A stretch of DNA of 64,000 bases. It comes from Haematomicrobium sanguinis DSM 21259 (GTDB lineage: Bacteria > Actinomycetota > Actinomycetes > Actinomycetales > Micrococcaceae). The DNA is taken from positions 22,714 to 86,713 of the forward strand of contig NZ_JIAG01000014.1 of assembly GCF_000688395.1 (NCBI RefSeq). The letters run 5' to 3'. Positions 33,132-42,434 of this stretch are shown here, piece by piece; the stretch's first letter is position 1, and each line of letters starts with the position of its first letter. The translations under genes were made by a program, and so were the position numbers. The notes beneath the pieces were generated by a model. That model searched no databases. It was not told the origin of the DNA and worked only from the letters and a program-made list of their open reading frames with translations.

Positions 33132-34108
33132 GCCAGATGCTTCCTCCCAACCCCAGCGGCGGCCCCGATCTTCCGGATCCCACCGATGAAGCGGCGGTGG
33201 AACTGACCAAGGACGCGGGCAAGGCGCGCAACACTCGCGGCACAAGCCTGTGGGGCGACGCGTTCCGGCGATTGCGCAAAAACCCGGTCGCGATTGCCGG
33301 CGCCATCATTGTGCTCTTGTTCGTGCTGGTCGCAATCCTCGCGCCCATCCTCGCGCCCTACCCAGGGGATGCGTTGCCGGGCCGCGAATACATCACGCCG
33401 ACCCACATCCCGGGCCCGGGCGAACTCCCGCAGTTCCCGCTCGGCTTAGATAAGTTCGGCGGGGACGAGTTGAGCAAACTCATTTGGGGTGCTCAGGCCT
33501 CGCTGACCATTGGTGTTGTCTCCACGATCTTCGGGTTGGCGGGCGGCATGCTCCTCGGCGCGCTCGCCGGAGGTTTCGGCGGCTGGGTGGAATCCGTGAT
33601 CATGCGCTTCGTCGACATTATGCTCTCCATCCCCTCGCTTTTGCTTGCGGTCTCAATTGCGGCAATTTTGGGTCAAACGCCGATGGCGGTCATGATCGCG
33701 ATCGGCGTGGCGCAAGTGCCGATCTTCGCGCGGCTGCTCCGCTCCTCGATGATCTCCCAGCGCAGTAGCGAATATGTGCTGGCGGCCCGGTCGCTGGGCC
33801 TGAGCCGCGGCACCATCGCCGTGGACCACATGCTCCCCAACAGCATGGGCCCGGTCATTGTGCAGGCAACGCTGACCCTCGCGACCGCGGTCATTGACGC
33901 GGCTGCGCTCTCTTTCCTCGGCTTGGGTGGCGGCCGCCCGGAAACGGCCGAGTGGGGCCGCATGCTCACCTACGCGCAAGACTCACTGGCGATCGCCCCG
34001 CAACTCGCGTTCTTCCCTGGCCTGTGCATCGCGATCACCGCGCTCGGGTTCACCCTCTTTGGCGAGTCGCTGCGCGAGGCTCTTGATCCGAAGTCCCGCA
34101 CCAAATAG
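33128..34108 (+). CDS. DppC-type ABC permease
   Basis: The 326-residue second permease has a polar cytoplasmic N-terminus of about 50 residues, then six membrane segments with the coupling motif EYVLAARSLGLSRGTIAVDHMLPNSMGP. It pairs with the preceding DppB-type subunit. The ATPase partner is most likely the fused protein at 34826-36583 on the other strand. Confidence 0.92.
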   Translation: MSQMLPPNPSGGPDLPDPTDEAAVELTKDAGKARNTRGTSLWGDAFRRLRKNPVAIAGAIIVLLFVLVAILAPILAPYPGDALPGREYITPTHIPGPGELPQFPLGLDKFGGDELSKLIWGAQASLTIGVVSTIFGLAGGMLLGALAGGFGGWVESVIMRFVDIMLSIPSLLLAVSIAAILGQTPMAVMIAIGVAQVPIFARLLRSSMISQRSSEYVLAARSLGLSRGTIAVDHMLPNSMGPVIVQATLTLATAVIDAAALSFLGLGGGRPETAEWGRMLTYAQDSLAIAPQLAFFPGLCIAITALGFTLFGESLREALDPKSRTK

Positions 34109-34139
34109 CGGCGGCGCGGTCATGCCGGGCGGTGGCCCG

Positions 34140-34829
34140 TTATTGTGTTGAGGCGACGATGATGGCCGTGAGGTAATCGGCAACCTGCTGCTCGGTGAGG
34201 GTTGCGAAGTCAACTTCGGAAAGCGAATTTACGTTAAGGGTGACTAGCGCATTCTTGGACTCATCAAAATACAATGCCGTGTACGCGCCTTGGGGGTTGG
34301 GCGGAATCCACGTCCGCACCACGTCGATATCCACACCGCGCGAACTCACGGTTGACACGGTATTCTCGCGGTCGCCGCCGTAACTTTTGGGCTGGTTGAA
34401 CTCTTCGACCGCGGCCTGCGCCTGTTCGGAGTCTGGGGCCTGTTGCAGTGTCAGAGCACCGGCGTAGCGCTCGTTAGACCAAAAGCTGCATTGATAGGTG
34501 TAGGCGTTTTCGACTTTGCCGGCATCTCCAAAGTCCCCATAGCCTTGGTCGCTGAGCTTGGCCGGGACGTCGAGGATTTTCGGGAGAGTATCGGCAATGA
34601 GGCACGGTCCCTTTTTAAAGTAGGCAATCGAACTCGTGAAACCGTCTGATTTGGGCCACTCTTCGGCCGTGGTCTTGAGCCACTCTGCCGATATCCCCGT
34701 TACCGAGGCGTTGCTCGGCACCGAATTGGGGTTGCCGCCCTGGCAGCCGGCCAACCCGAACCCTGCAAGTGTGACGAGCCCGGCCAGCAGCGCCGAGGCG
34801 CCTCGGCGGTGCGATCTGCCCAGGCTCAC
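34140..34829 (-). CDS. Lipoprotein of unknown function
   Basis: The 229-residue protein has a signal peptide ending in the lipobox LAGC (Cys 29) and a mature domain without a family I recognise; two further Cys (CLIAD, CSFW) could form a disulfide. Its GTG overlaps the stop of the fused ABC ATPase (GTGA), so it is co-translated with it and may be an accessory of the importer. Confidence 0.75.
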   Translation of the reverse strand: MSLGRSHRRGASALLAGLVTLAGFGLAGCQGGNPNSVPSNASVTGISAEWLKTTAEEWPKSDGFTSSIAYFKKGPCLIADTLPKILDVPAKLSDQGYGDFGDAGKVENAYTYQCSFWSNERYAGALTLQQAPDSEQAQAAVEEFNQPKSYGGDRENTVSTVSSRGVDIDVVRTWIPPNPQGAYTALYFDESKNALVTLNVNSLSEVDFATLTEQQVADYLTAIIVASTQ

Positions 34830-36583
34830 GACGCCGAGCCGAGCTCGATGTCCACGCCCGGAATCGAGGCGAGTAGCTTGACGGTGTACGGGTGCTGCGG
34901 GTTCTCGAAAATCTCCTCGGTGGTCCCGGACTCGACAACCTCGCCGTCTTTCATGACGTGTACGTAGTCCGAAATCAGGCGCACGACGGCCAGGTCATGC
35001 GAAATGAACACATAGGACAGCCCGTTCTCGCGCTGCAGCCGATCCAGCAGCTTCAAAATCTGATCCTGCACCAGGACGTCCAGGGCGCTGACCGGCTCGT
35101 CACACACGATCAGCTCGGGATCCAGGGCGAGCGCCCGGGCAATTGCCACACGTTGGCGCTGCCCGCCGGAAAGTTCCGAGGGGTATCGCGAAAGCATCTT
35201 CGGATCCAGCGCGACCTCTTCGAGCAGTTCGGCGACCCGGCGCCGGCGCAGCTTATTGTTGCCGCGCTTGTACGCGCGCAGCGGCTCGCTGACGATCTTC
35301 TCGATCGTGAACATCGGGTTCAGCGAGGAATAGGGGTCCTGGAAAATCGGCTGCACGCGTTGCCGGAAGTCCCGCAGTTGCGCGCGATCCAGCTTCTGCA
35401 CGGCGGTGCCCTCGAAGGTGATGTCGCCGCTCGTCGGGTCAATCAGCTTGAGCAGCATGCGCGCCGTCGTCGTCTTGCCGGACCCCGACTCGCCCACAAT
35501 CGCGGTCGTCTTCCCGCGCGGCACCTCGATGCTGACGCCCTTGACCGCCTGAAAATCCGGCTTCCCGAAACCGCCCTTAAACACCTTGCTGAGGTTCTTC
35601 ACCGAGGCGATGAGCGCGGGTGCCTTGGTCTCGGCCGTGATGTTCGACGGCGTGTTCCCGGCTTCCGTGCGCCCCTCGCCAACGTGTTCATCAGCGGGGA
35701 GCGGCGGCACGTCTTCGACGTGCACGTTGGGGGTCATGCGGGCGGCCGCGATAGACGGCGCGGCGGCGACGAGCTTCTTGGTGTACTCGGCCTGCGGGTT
35801 TTCTAGGATTTGGCGCGCCGGACCGGCTTCGACGACCTCGCCCTTGTTCATGACGATGATGTCTTGGGCGCGCTCGGCAGCCAGACCCAAATCGTGGGTG
35901 ATGAGCATGACGGCGGTGCCGAGCTCCTCGGTCATGCGCGAGATTTGGTCCAGAATGACGCGCTGCACCGAGACGTCCAGGGCGCTGGTGGGTTCGTCCG
36001 CGATGAGCAGTTTAGGGCGGCACGCCAAGCCAATGGCGATGAGCACGCGTTGGCGCATGCCGCCGGAGAGCTCATGCGGATACTGTTTGACGTGCTCCTT
36101 CGCGTTGGGCAGTCCGGCGAGCTCGAGAATGGCCTCCACCTTTTCGCCCACGTTCTTCTTTGTCGCGTGACCGTGCGCCAAGAGAGGCTCGGCGACTTGT
36201 TGGCCGATCCTGGTGACCGGGTTGAGGTTGCTCATGGGGTCCTGCGGCACCATACCAATGGAATTCCCACGTACCCGGCGCAAACCGGACTCTGCCATAC
36301 CAACTAGCTCATCGCCGTCGAACTTAATGCTGCCCGAGGTGACCTTGCCGTTTTCGGCGAGCAGGCCGATCACCGCGGCCGCCGTGGTGGACTTGCCGGA
36401 TCCGGATTCGCCGACGATCGCGAGGGTGCGGCCGGGCTCGATGGTGAAGCTGACGCCGCGCACCGCGTCCACCGTGCCGTCCTGGGTGGTGAAGCCGATG
36501 TTCAGGTCGGTGACCGTAAGGAGCGGTTCGCTGCCGCTCGGGGTCGCAGGGGTGGGCGCGGTGGAAGCGTCGAAGTCAGCCAT
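34826..36583 (-). CDS. Fused double ABC ATPase (DppD-DppF type)
   Basis: The 585-residue protein contains two complete ATPase domains: GESGSGKST, LSGGMRQRVLIAIGLA and LLIADEPTSALDV in the first (about 20-270), and GESGSGKTT, LSGGQRQRVAIARALA and LIVCDEPVSALDV in the second (about 325-575), each followed by the oligopeptide-ABC C-terminal extension. It should power the family-5 importer encoded convergently at 30308-34108. It follows the FAD-oxidoreductase gene by 42 bp. Confidence 0.93.
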   Translation of the reverse strand: MADFDASTAPTPATPSGSEPLLTVTDLNIGFTTQDGTVDAVRGVSFTIEPGRTLAIVGESGSGKSTTAAAVIGLLAENGKVTSGSIKFDGDELVGMAESGLRRVRGNSIGMVPQDPMSNLNPVTRIGQQVAEPLLAHGHATKKNVGEKVEAILELAGLPNAKEHVKQYPHELSGGMRQRVLIAIGLACRPKLLIADEPTSALDVSVQRVILDQISRMTEELGTAVMLITHDLGLAAERAQDIIVMNKGEVVEAGPARQILENPQAEYTKKLVAAAPSIAAARMTPNVHVEDVPPLPADEHVGEGRTEAGNTPSNITAETKAPALIASVKNLSKVFKGGFGKPDFQAVKGVSIEVPRGKTTAIVGESGSGKTTTARMLLKLIDPTSGDITFEGTAVQKLDRAQLRDFRQRVQPIFQDPYSSLNPMFTIEKIVSEPLRAYKRGNNKLRRRRVAELLEEVALDPKMLSRYPSELSGGQRQRVAIARALALDPELIVCDEPVSALDVLVQDQILKLLDRLQRENGLSYVFISHDLAVVRLISDYVHVMKDGEVVESGTTEEIFENPQHPYTVKLLASIPGVDIELGSAS

Positions 36584-36625
36584 TCCTCTATTCTGACCTA
36601 CTTTGCGCCGCGAGTGTTAGCTGGG

Positions 36626-37753
36626 TCACATGGGGGTGCCGAGGGAGTTTTTGACCTTCTCGGAGTTGTCCCAATCGTTGGCTTGCATGGCGGCCTTGAC
36701 CTTGCCGTCCTTCAACCAGTACGCCTGGAATGCGCCCTTCGGGTCGCCCTTGATCTCGACGCGGTCGTAGTCCGGCTTGCCGTCCTTGGTGTGGTCCACG
36801 CTGCCGAAGTATTCCATGCCGAGATCGTACTGGTCGGTGAAGAAATAGGGTTGCTTGTCGTAGACCGTGTCCTTGCCGGCAATGTTGGCGGCGGCGGTCT
36901 TGGCCTGCTCGATCGCGTTGTCCCAGTGTTGGACGCGCAGCCGGCCCAGGGTGGGGTGGTCCTCGTTGGCGATGTCGCCGATCGCGTAGATGTTCGGGTC
37001 TGAGGTTTGCAAGCGATCGTTGACGAGGACGCCGTCATCGACCGCGAGGCCGGCATCCTCGGCGAGTTGCACGTCCGGGTAGGCGCCGATGCCGACCACA
37101 ATCATGTCGAACTGCTTGAGGTCATCCGTTGTCGGGGTGGCGTTCGTCTTCAGGGTGACGCCGTGTTCGCGGTGCAGGTTGGCGAAAATCTCGGCGACCT
37201 CGGGGCCCAGTACCTTTTCCAGTGGAAGGTTGCCGCGGATGAACACGGTCACCTCGCAACCGTACTCGCGGGCGGCCGCCGCGACTTCTAGCCCGATCCA
37301 GCCGCCGCCAATAATGGCGATGTTCGGCTTGTCGTTCAGCGCCGCTTTGAGCCGATTGCTGTCTTCGGCGGTGCGCAAGTAAAAGACGGGTTTGCCGGAC
37401 TCCTCGGCCGCGGGAAAGGGTGTGGGTTGGGAGCCGGTCGCTAAGACGAGTTTGGTGTAGTCCAGGGTCTCGCCGTTTTCGGTGGTGACGGTGTTGTCCT
37501 CGCGGTTGATGCTGGTGACTCGAGTCCCCATCAGGAGGGTGACGTTGTTGTCGCGGTACCAGTCGGCGTCTTTGACGGTGGCCGAGTCGGTGTCGGCTTT
37601 GCCGAGGAGCACGTCTTTGGAAAGCGGTGGACGCTCATACGGTAGGTGGTCCTCTGCGGCGACAAGCGTGATGGGATCTTGGTAATCCAATTCGCGGAGT
37701 TCGGTGGCGACGGTGGCTCCAGCCAGTCCGCCGCCGATAATGACGACGCTCAT
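36626..37753 (-). CDS. FAD-dependent NAD(P)H:ferredoxin-reductase-like oxidoreductase
   Basis: The 375-residue flavoprotein has two Rossmann motifs (IIGGGLAGATVA at 5-16 and IIGGGWIGLEVAA about 146), YERPPLSKD typical of ferredoxin/rubredoxin reductases, and the second FAD motif YAIGDIA. Substrate or partner is not evident. A ribosome binding site (GGGAGAGAG) precedes the ATG. An inverted repeat ATGTGAC/GTCACAT at 37805-37836 lies in its promoter region. It heads an operon with the fused ABC ATPase and lipoprotein. Confidence 0.88.
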   Translation of the reverse strand: MSVVIIGGGLAGATVATELRELDYQDPITLVAAEDHLPYERPPLSKDVLLGKADTDSATVKDADWYRDNNVTLLMGTRVTSINREDNTVTTENGETLDYTKLVLATGSQPTPFPAAEESGKPVFYLRTAEDSNRLKAALNDKPNIAIIGGGWIGLEVAAAAREYGCEVTVFIRGNLPLEKVLGPEVAEIFANLHREHGVTLKTNATPTTDDLKQFDMIVVGIGAYPDVQLAEDAGLAVDDGVLVNDRLQTSDPNIYAIGDIANEDHPTLGRLRVQHWDNAIEQAKTAAANIAGKDTVYDKQPYFFTDQYDLGMEYFGSVDHTKDGKPDYDRVEIKGDPKGAFQAYWLKDGKVKAAMQANDWDNSEKVKNSLGTPM

Positions 37754-37896
37754 GCTCTCTCCCAGGTCAGTAGCTCCAGTGTGCTTCTGTCACAACCTAA
37801 ACTTATGTGACCGCGAGCCGGGGATGCTAGTCACATGTCAGTTATGGGTCCGTGAGCGGTAGTTCGCGGACACCCTTGTGGGGCCGTAAACGCGAA

Positions 37897-37925
37897 AGAG
37901 GGCGCGACCACTGGTCGCGCCCTCT
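37897..37925 (-). terminator. Hairpin terminator behind tRNA-Ser(GCU)
   Basis: 14-bp complementary arms (AGAGGGCGCGACCA and its complement) 12 bp after the tRNA end; TTTCG follows on the minus strand. Confidence 0.75.
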
Positions 37926-37936
37926 CAAAAAAATCG

Positions 37937-38025
37937 CGGAGACGGGGGGATTTGAACCCCCGGTCGAGTTTTAGCCCGACAATTCATTAGCAGTGAATCC
38001 CATTCGGCCGCTCTGGCACGTCTCC
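37937..38025 (-). tRNA. tRNA-Ser(GCU)
   Basis: Acceptor GGAGACG pairs with CGTCTCC, anticodon loop CTGCTAA, long variable arm and T-arm GGGTTCAAATCCC. CCA is not encoded (GCG follows), unlike the tRNA-Ser at 2927. Confidence 0.94.
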
Positions 38026-38152
38026 ACTGTTGCGAGAGCTATGCGCAAACGCAACCGTACCAGCGTACCCGGTAGCTGGCACGGTGAGCAAAGCGTGGCG
38101 CCAGAAGGGAGAGTGTGCAACTGACGTTCAGCTCCCCTCCACAAAAAGATGA

Positions 38153-38181
38153 TAGACAGTGAAACTATCGATAGTTACACT
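38153..38181 (+). promoter_or_regulatory. MerR-type promoter with palindrome in the spacer
   Basis: TAGACA (-35, 38153-38158) and TACACT (-10, 38176-38181) are 17 bp apart, and the spacer holds AACTATCGATAGTT, a perfect 14-bp palindrome extended to GTG...CAC at 38159 and 38180. The -10 box ends 6 nt before the ATG, so the mRNA is likely leaderless. This is the expected arrangement for autoregulation by the MerR protein. Confidence 0.75.
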
Positions 38182-38187
38182 ATCCAT

Positions 38188-38874
38188 ATGCGAATTGGTC
38201 AACTGAGCGCCGAGAGCGGCGTCTCCATCCCCAGTATCAAGTACTACATGCGTGAGGGCCTCTTGCCTGCTGGTCAGGCGACGAGCGCAAACCAGGCCGA
38301 TTATTCGGGCGAGCACCTGGCCCGATTGCGGTTGATTCGCGGACTCGTGGAACTCACCGGGGTGGGAATTGAGCAGATCAGGCAATTGCTCGTCTTCATG
38401 GAACGCGGTCAGGTAGATAGTGAGTCGCTGAGCTATTCGCAGTCGCTGGCCAACCGGCGCCAGAATGACACCGCGCCCTCTCCGTCTGCGATGAGGCGAG
38501 TCAAGGCGGCACTGAATTTCAACGACGATTTGAATGGGGACCTGGCGGCGCGAGCCATTGAAATGGTCGCCCGCACCATCGACGTCACCGAGGCCGCCGG
38601 AACAAGCGTGAGCGATGACTGGCTTCGCGTCTATGCGCGCCAAGCCCGCGCTTTGGCCAGCGAAGACATCGATGAAGTCGCCCGCCGCGCGGAGGATCCC
38701 GGCGCGCAAGTGAGCCTCGCGCTCCTCGGAACACTCCTCGGCGATGTCGTCATTGAAGAATTCCGACGCTACGAACAGGCCAGGATCTCCATCTCGCGAT
38801 TCGATCGGGCCTCATCGAACCCAACGCAAGAACACCGTCAGTCAAACGAAACGCCCGCAAAGCGAAAGGAATAG
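38188..38874 (+). CDS. MerR-family regulator
   Basis: The 228-residue protein opens with a MerR winged helix (MRIGQLSAESGVSIPSIKYYMREGLLP, 1-27) followed by RLRLIRGLVELTGVGIEQIRQLL. The C-terminal part (about 100-210) is helical and has no recognised effector domain or Cys-rich metal site. ATG 38188 is chosen for its -10 box; an upstream in-frame start at 38149 would lie inside the promoter. Three nt separate it from the membrane-protein gene, so all three genes to 40286 form one operon. Confidence 0.88.
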   Translation: MRIGQLSAESGVSIPSIKYYMREGLLPAGQATSANQADYSGEHLARLRLIRGLVELTGVGIEQIRQLLVFMERGQVDSESLSYSQSLANRRQNDTAPSPSAMRRVKAALNFNDDLNGDLAARAIEMVARTIDVTEAAGTSVSDDWLRVYARQARALASEDIDEVARRAEDPGAQVSLALLGTLLGDVVIEEFRRYEQARISISRFDRASSNPTQEHRQSNETPAKRKE

Positions 38875-38877
38875 ATC

Positions 38878-39918
38878 ATGAACGCCGCCGCCCCATCCAC
38901 GTCTCGCACTGCCCAGGCACGCAGTGCGTTGCCGCAACTCAATCGACCCCTCTTAGTAGTAACCGTGGTTATGGCCGTGCTGACGCTCGTGTGCCTCGTG
39001 GGCTACTTCGCCGATCCGCGGGAGATTACCGGTGCTCCCGCCTGGGCGAAGCCGTTGAAGTTCTCCATTTCGATTGGCATTTACGCGCTGACGGCGCTCT
39101 GGCTCTTCCGGTTTATACCCGAACGGTTTCGTCGATTGGGGACCGCGCTCGCCTGGATCATTTCGGTGGCGCTCCTGATCGAGCAAGCCATCATCGTCAA
39201 TGCCGTCATTTTGGGGACTACAAGCCACTTCAATGGGACGACCCCGTTGGCGATGGTTCTATGGCAGGTCATGGGAGCCAGTATTGTGTTTGTCTGGGTC
39301 GCGACGTTGATCCTCGCGGTGGTGCTCTGGAATGCGGAGTTGGGGGATCGGGCGCGAACGCTTGCGGTCCGAAGCGGTGTCGTCTTCGCTTTGCTCGGAA
39401 TGGTGCTTGCTTTTGCGATGGTGGTTCCCGTGTATCCGTGGCTGAATACCGGTAGTCCAGACGTATTGGGCGCGCACTCTGTGGGAAGGCCGGACGGCGG
39501 CCCCGGGCTACCTCTTCTCGGCTGGAGCACAGTGACGGGGGACTTTCGCCCCGCGCACTTCCTAGGCATGCACGGCCTTCAAGCAATCCCGCTCGTTGCC
39601 TGGGGGCTGGAGGCAGCTTCCCGAAAGAGCCCGGCTTTGCGGGTCGTGGGCGTGCGAATTGCTCTGATTTGGGCGGCCAACGTGGCGTGGTTCGGGTTCA
39701 CCATGTTGCTCTTTGTGCAGGCGTTCCGGGCGCAACCGGTCACGGCCCCGGACGGGATCACGATCTCCCTGGCGGCAACAATTATTGCGGTAAGCGTGCT
39801 GGTCGCGATTGTCGGCGTTTGGCGAGCACTGGTAAGGGCACGCGCACGGGCATCGGCTGGGCAGCATAGGCCGGCGCCCCAAAGCCAAGCGGTGCCCCAG
39901 CATCACCAGGCGGTCTAG
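38878..39918 (+). CDS. Polytopic membrane protein of unknown function
   Basis: The 346-residue protein has about seven to eight membrane segments (25-45, 65-80, 90-110, 125-150, 168-190, 230-245, 258-280, 290-315) and a polar Gln/His-rich tail. A conserved-looking HFLGMHGLQAIPL segment (two His) could bind metal or heme, but I recognise no family. It is co-expressed with the MerR regulator. Confidence 0.8.
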   Translation: MNAAAPSTSRTAQARSALPQLNRPLLVVTVVMAVLTLVCLVGYFADPREITGAPAWAKPLKFSISIGIYALTALWLFRFIPERFRRLGTALAWIISVALLIEQAIIVNAVILGTTSHFNGTTPLAMVLWQVMGASIVFVWVATLILAVVLWNAELGDRARTLAVRSGVVFALLGMVLAFAMVVPVYPWLNTGSPDVLGAHSVGRPDGGPGLPLLGWSTVTGDFRPAHFLGMHGLQAIPLVAWGLEAASRKSPALRVVGVRIALIWAANVAWFGFTMLLFVQAFRAQPVTAPDGITISLAATIIAVSVLVAIVGVWRALVRARARASAGQHRPAPQSQAVPQHHQAV

Positions 39919-39920
39919 GC

Positions 39921-40286
39921 ATGAGCTCCAAACGCTACCCTGCGCTCTTTTACACTTACCTCGTGCTCGCCGCGCTTGGCCTCGTTGCGACGTGGACCTT
40001 CAACATCCTCTCGATGGCCGCGCGTGAGAACTACCTTGGCGAATGGTTCGGCAACGGCCCCGCGGTGCTCTCGGCGGCATTCGACCTCATCGTCATCCTG
40101 ATCGTGGCCGCCGTTTTCATGGTGGCTGAGTCCCGCCGCCTCGGGATGAAACACGTGTGGGCGTACCTGATAGCGATGCCGCTCGTGGCCGTGGCGTTCG
40201 CGCTCCCGCTGTTCCTGGCCATGCGGGAGCGCGCCCTCGCCACCGGAAGACCCTACCCACGCGGCCATAAGGCCGCGCGAACCTAG
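39921..40286 (+). CDS. DUF2834-family membrane protein
   Basis: The 121-residue protein has three membrane segments (about 9-28, 50-67, 80-99) and matches DUF2834: YLVLAALGLVATWTFNI, then AAFDLIVILIVAAVFMVAESRRLGMKHVWAYL. Function unknown. It closes the MerR operon and overlaps the convergent S9 peptidase gene by 4 nt. Confidence 0.85.
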   Translation: MSSKRYPALFYTYLVLAALGLVATWTFNILSMAARENYLGEWFGNGPAVLSAAFDLIVILIVAAVFMVAESRRLGMKHVWAYLIAMPLVAVAFALPLFLAMRERALATGRPYPRGHKAART

Positions 40287-42376
40287 TCGGTCAGCGCCTT
40301 GAACAAGAACCGGTAACTCAAGGCGCGGGTCTTCGCGGCCTGGCGGTTGTCCGAGGCGGCCGAGTGCCCACCCTCTAGGTCCTCGTAGAACCACACGTCC
40401 TCGACACCCATATCCTGCATCTTCGCGGCCATCTTGCGCGCCTGCACCGGGCCAACCCGGTCATCGGAGGTCGCGGTCCAGAACAGCACCTCGGGGTACT
40501 TCACCCCGGTGCGCAACAGGTGATACGGCGAGAAGGTCTGAATGAAATCCCACTGTGCCGGGTCATCCGGGTCGCCATACTCGGCAATCCAGGAGGTGCC
40601 AGCCGACAGTTTCACGTATCGCTTCATGTCCAAGAGCGGCACCCCGCAGGACACCGCACCGAACAGCTCCGGGTACTGGGTCAGCATGTTCCCGACGAGC
40701 AGCCCGCCATTCGAGCCGCCCGCACAACCCAGGCGCTCCGGTCGGGTCACGCCGCGGCGCACCAGGTCTTCGCCGACCGCGGAGAAGTCCTCGTATGCCT
40801 TGTGCCGTTTTTCCTTCATGGCGGCTTGGTGCCACTGCGGCCCGTACTCGCCGCCGCCGCGAATATTAGCCACCACGTACACGCCCTGGCGCCCGTTCGC
40901 CGCGCGCGGGGTGAGCCAGCCGATGCCGATGGTCGGCGCATAAGCGGGCAATCTGCTGATCTCAAAGCCACCGTAACCGTCGAGCATGACGTGATTATCG
41001 CCGTCGTACTCCATGTTTTTCGGGCTGACCTGGAAATACGGGATGTGCGTGCCGTCCTTGCTGGTCGCGAAGAACTGCTCGACCTGAAAGTCGTCTTCGT
41101 TGAAATACGACGGCGAGTGCTTGACTTCCTGGGGTTCCTCACCGACGGTGCCGCGCAAGAGGGTGGTGGGGGTGAGGAAGCCGGTAATGGTCATCCAGAA
41201 GTCGTTGGCGGTGGCGTCATCGTCGGGATCGAGGGCGGAGACGCTGACGTCGTGGTTCGCCGGGACGCCCTCGAGGGTGCTGGCGGCGAAGTTGTTGGCG
41301 ACGTCCAGCACGCGGATTTCGCTTTGGACGTCGGTCAAGAGTTGCAGCAGGATGTAGTCCCGTGTCACGGTCCAGCCCTGCAGCGAGGTGTTAGCGGTCG
41401 GCTCGAAAATGAGGTGCGGGGTGGCCTGCCCGGCAAGGTAGTCCTTGAGGTTGACGACCGCGAGGCCGCCGGCCGGGACCAGGCCAAAGGGGGCGTTCCA
41501 GTCGGTTTGCGGGCGGAAGAAGAGGTGTTCGCGGTCCAGGTCGACGTTGACGTCGGTGGGGGCGTCGATCTTGGTCCACTCGCGCGCGTCCGGGAGCATG
41601 AGGTAGGTGGTGGCGTTGAAGAAGTCGATCATGTCGTTGGCGATCGAGCGTTCAAAGCCGGGGGACTGGTCGGTGCCGACGGAGGCGAGGACGTGGTCTT
41701 CGGGGACCTCGAAGACGAGTTCGGCCTGCTCCAGCGCTTGGCCGCGGCGAAGGATGCGCCCGGATCGCGGGTAGGAGGACGTGGTCATGGTGCCAGGGCC
41801 GAAGTCGGTTGCCCAGATGATTGAATCATCATCAAGCCAGCCGCCGTAGCCCTTGGCGACGGGCAGGTTGAAGCCATTGTCGGTGACGAATTGCTTGGTT
41901 TCCAGGTCGAACTCCCGGACGGCATGGGCGTCGCCGCCGTCTGGGGACATGATGACCAGAGCGCGCTGGAAACCGGGGCGACGGATAGTTGCGCCCGCGA
42001 ATACCCACGGAGTGTCTTCCTCTTTGGCGAGTTGGTCCACGTCCAGCAGGATTTCCCATTCGGTGTTGTCGCTGGCGTAGGAGTCCCAGGTGGTGCGCCG
42101 CCAGAGGCCCTTGGGGTTCTTGGCGTCGCGCCAGAAGTTGTAATAGTAGTCACCGGTCTTGGTGACCATGGGGATTTTGTCCTCGGAGTCGAGGGCGGTC
42201 AGGATCTCGGATTCGATGGCGCGGAAGTCCCCGTCAAAGAATTCGGCCTCCACCTTGGCGTCCTGCGCCTTGACCCACTCCAACGGTTTTTCACCATAAA
42301 TTTCCTCCAACCAGAGGAATTGGTCTTGGTCATCGGTGGCGGCGGGCGCGGCGGGGGTGTTCTCCGTTGAAGTCAT
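40283..42376 (-). CDS. Prolyl oligopeptidase-family serine peptidase (S9A)
   Basis: The 697-residue protein has an N-terminal beta-propeller (about 75-420) and a C-terminal alpha/beta-hydrolase domain with nucleophile GGSNGG (about 557), Asp in TSDDRV and His in EGGHSAA. Such enzymes cut short peptides after proline; the protein lacks a signal peptide, so it should process imported peptides. A TAGGAT -10 box 6 nt before ATG 42376 indicates a leaderless message, back-to-back with the gene at 42435. Confidence 0.92.
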   Translation of the reverse strand: MTSTENTPAAPAATDDQDQFLWLEEIYGEKPLEWVKAQDAKVEAEFFDGDFRAIESEILTALDSEDKIPMVTKTGDYYYNFWRDAKNPKGLWRRTTWDSYASDNTEWEILLDVDQLAKEEDTPWVFAGATIRRPGFQRALVIMSPDGGDAHAVREFDLETKQFVTDNGFNLPVAKGYGGWLDDDSIIWATDFGPGTMTTSSYPRSGRILRRGQALEQAELVFEVPEDHVLASVGTDQSPGFERSIANDMIDFFNATTYLMLPDAREWTKIDAPTDVNVDLDREHLFFRPQTDWNAPFGLVPAGGLAVVNLKDYLAGQATPHLIFEPTANTSLQGWTVTRDYILLQLLTDVQSEIRVLDVANNFAASTLEGVPANHDVSVSALDPDDDATANDFWMTITGFLTPTTLLRGTVGEEPQEVKHSPSYFNEDDFQVEQFFATSKDGTHIPYFQVSPKNMEYDGDNHVMLDGYGGFEISRLPAYAPTIGIGWLTPRAANGRQGVYVVANIRGGGEYGPQWHQAAMKEKRHKAYEDFSAVGEDLVRRGVTRPERLGCAGGSNGGLLVGNMLTQYPELFGAVSCGVPLLDMKRYVKLSAGTSWIAEYGDPDDPAQWDFIQTFSPYHLLRTGVKYPEVLFWTATSDDRVGPVQARKMAAKMQDMGVEDVWFYEDLEGGHSAASDNRQAAKTRALSYRFLFKALTD

Positions 42377-42382
42377 GGTTCC

Positions 42383-42388
42383 ATCCTA
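42383..42388 (-). promoter_or_regulatory. -10 box of leaderless S9 peptidase gene
   Basis: TAGGAT on the minus strand, then GGAACC and the ATG at 42376. Confidence 0.6.
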
Positions 42389-42422
42389 GGCATCCTGGCC
42401 GGTGCCACTTCAAGAGCGCGGG

Positions 42423-42428
42423 TAATCT
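42423..42428 (+). promoter_or_regulatory. -10 box of leaderless FAD/NAD gene
   Basis: TAATCT followed by 6 nt and the GTG at 42435; no ribosome binding site. Confidence 0.6.
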
Positions 42429-42434
42429 TTTAGG

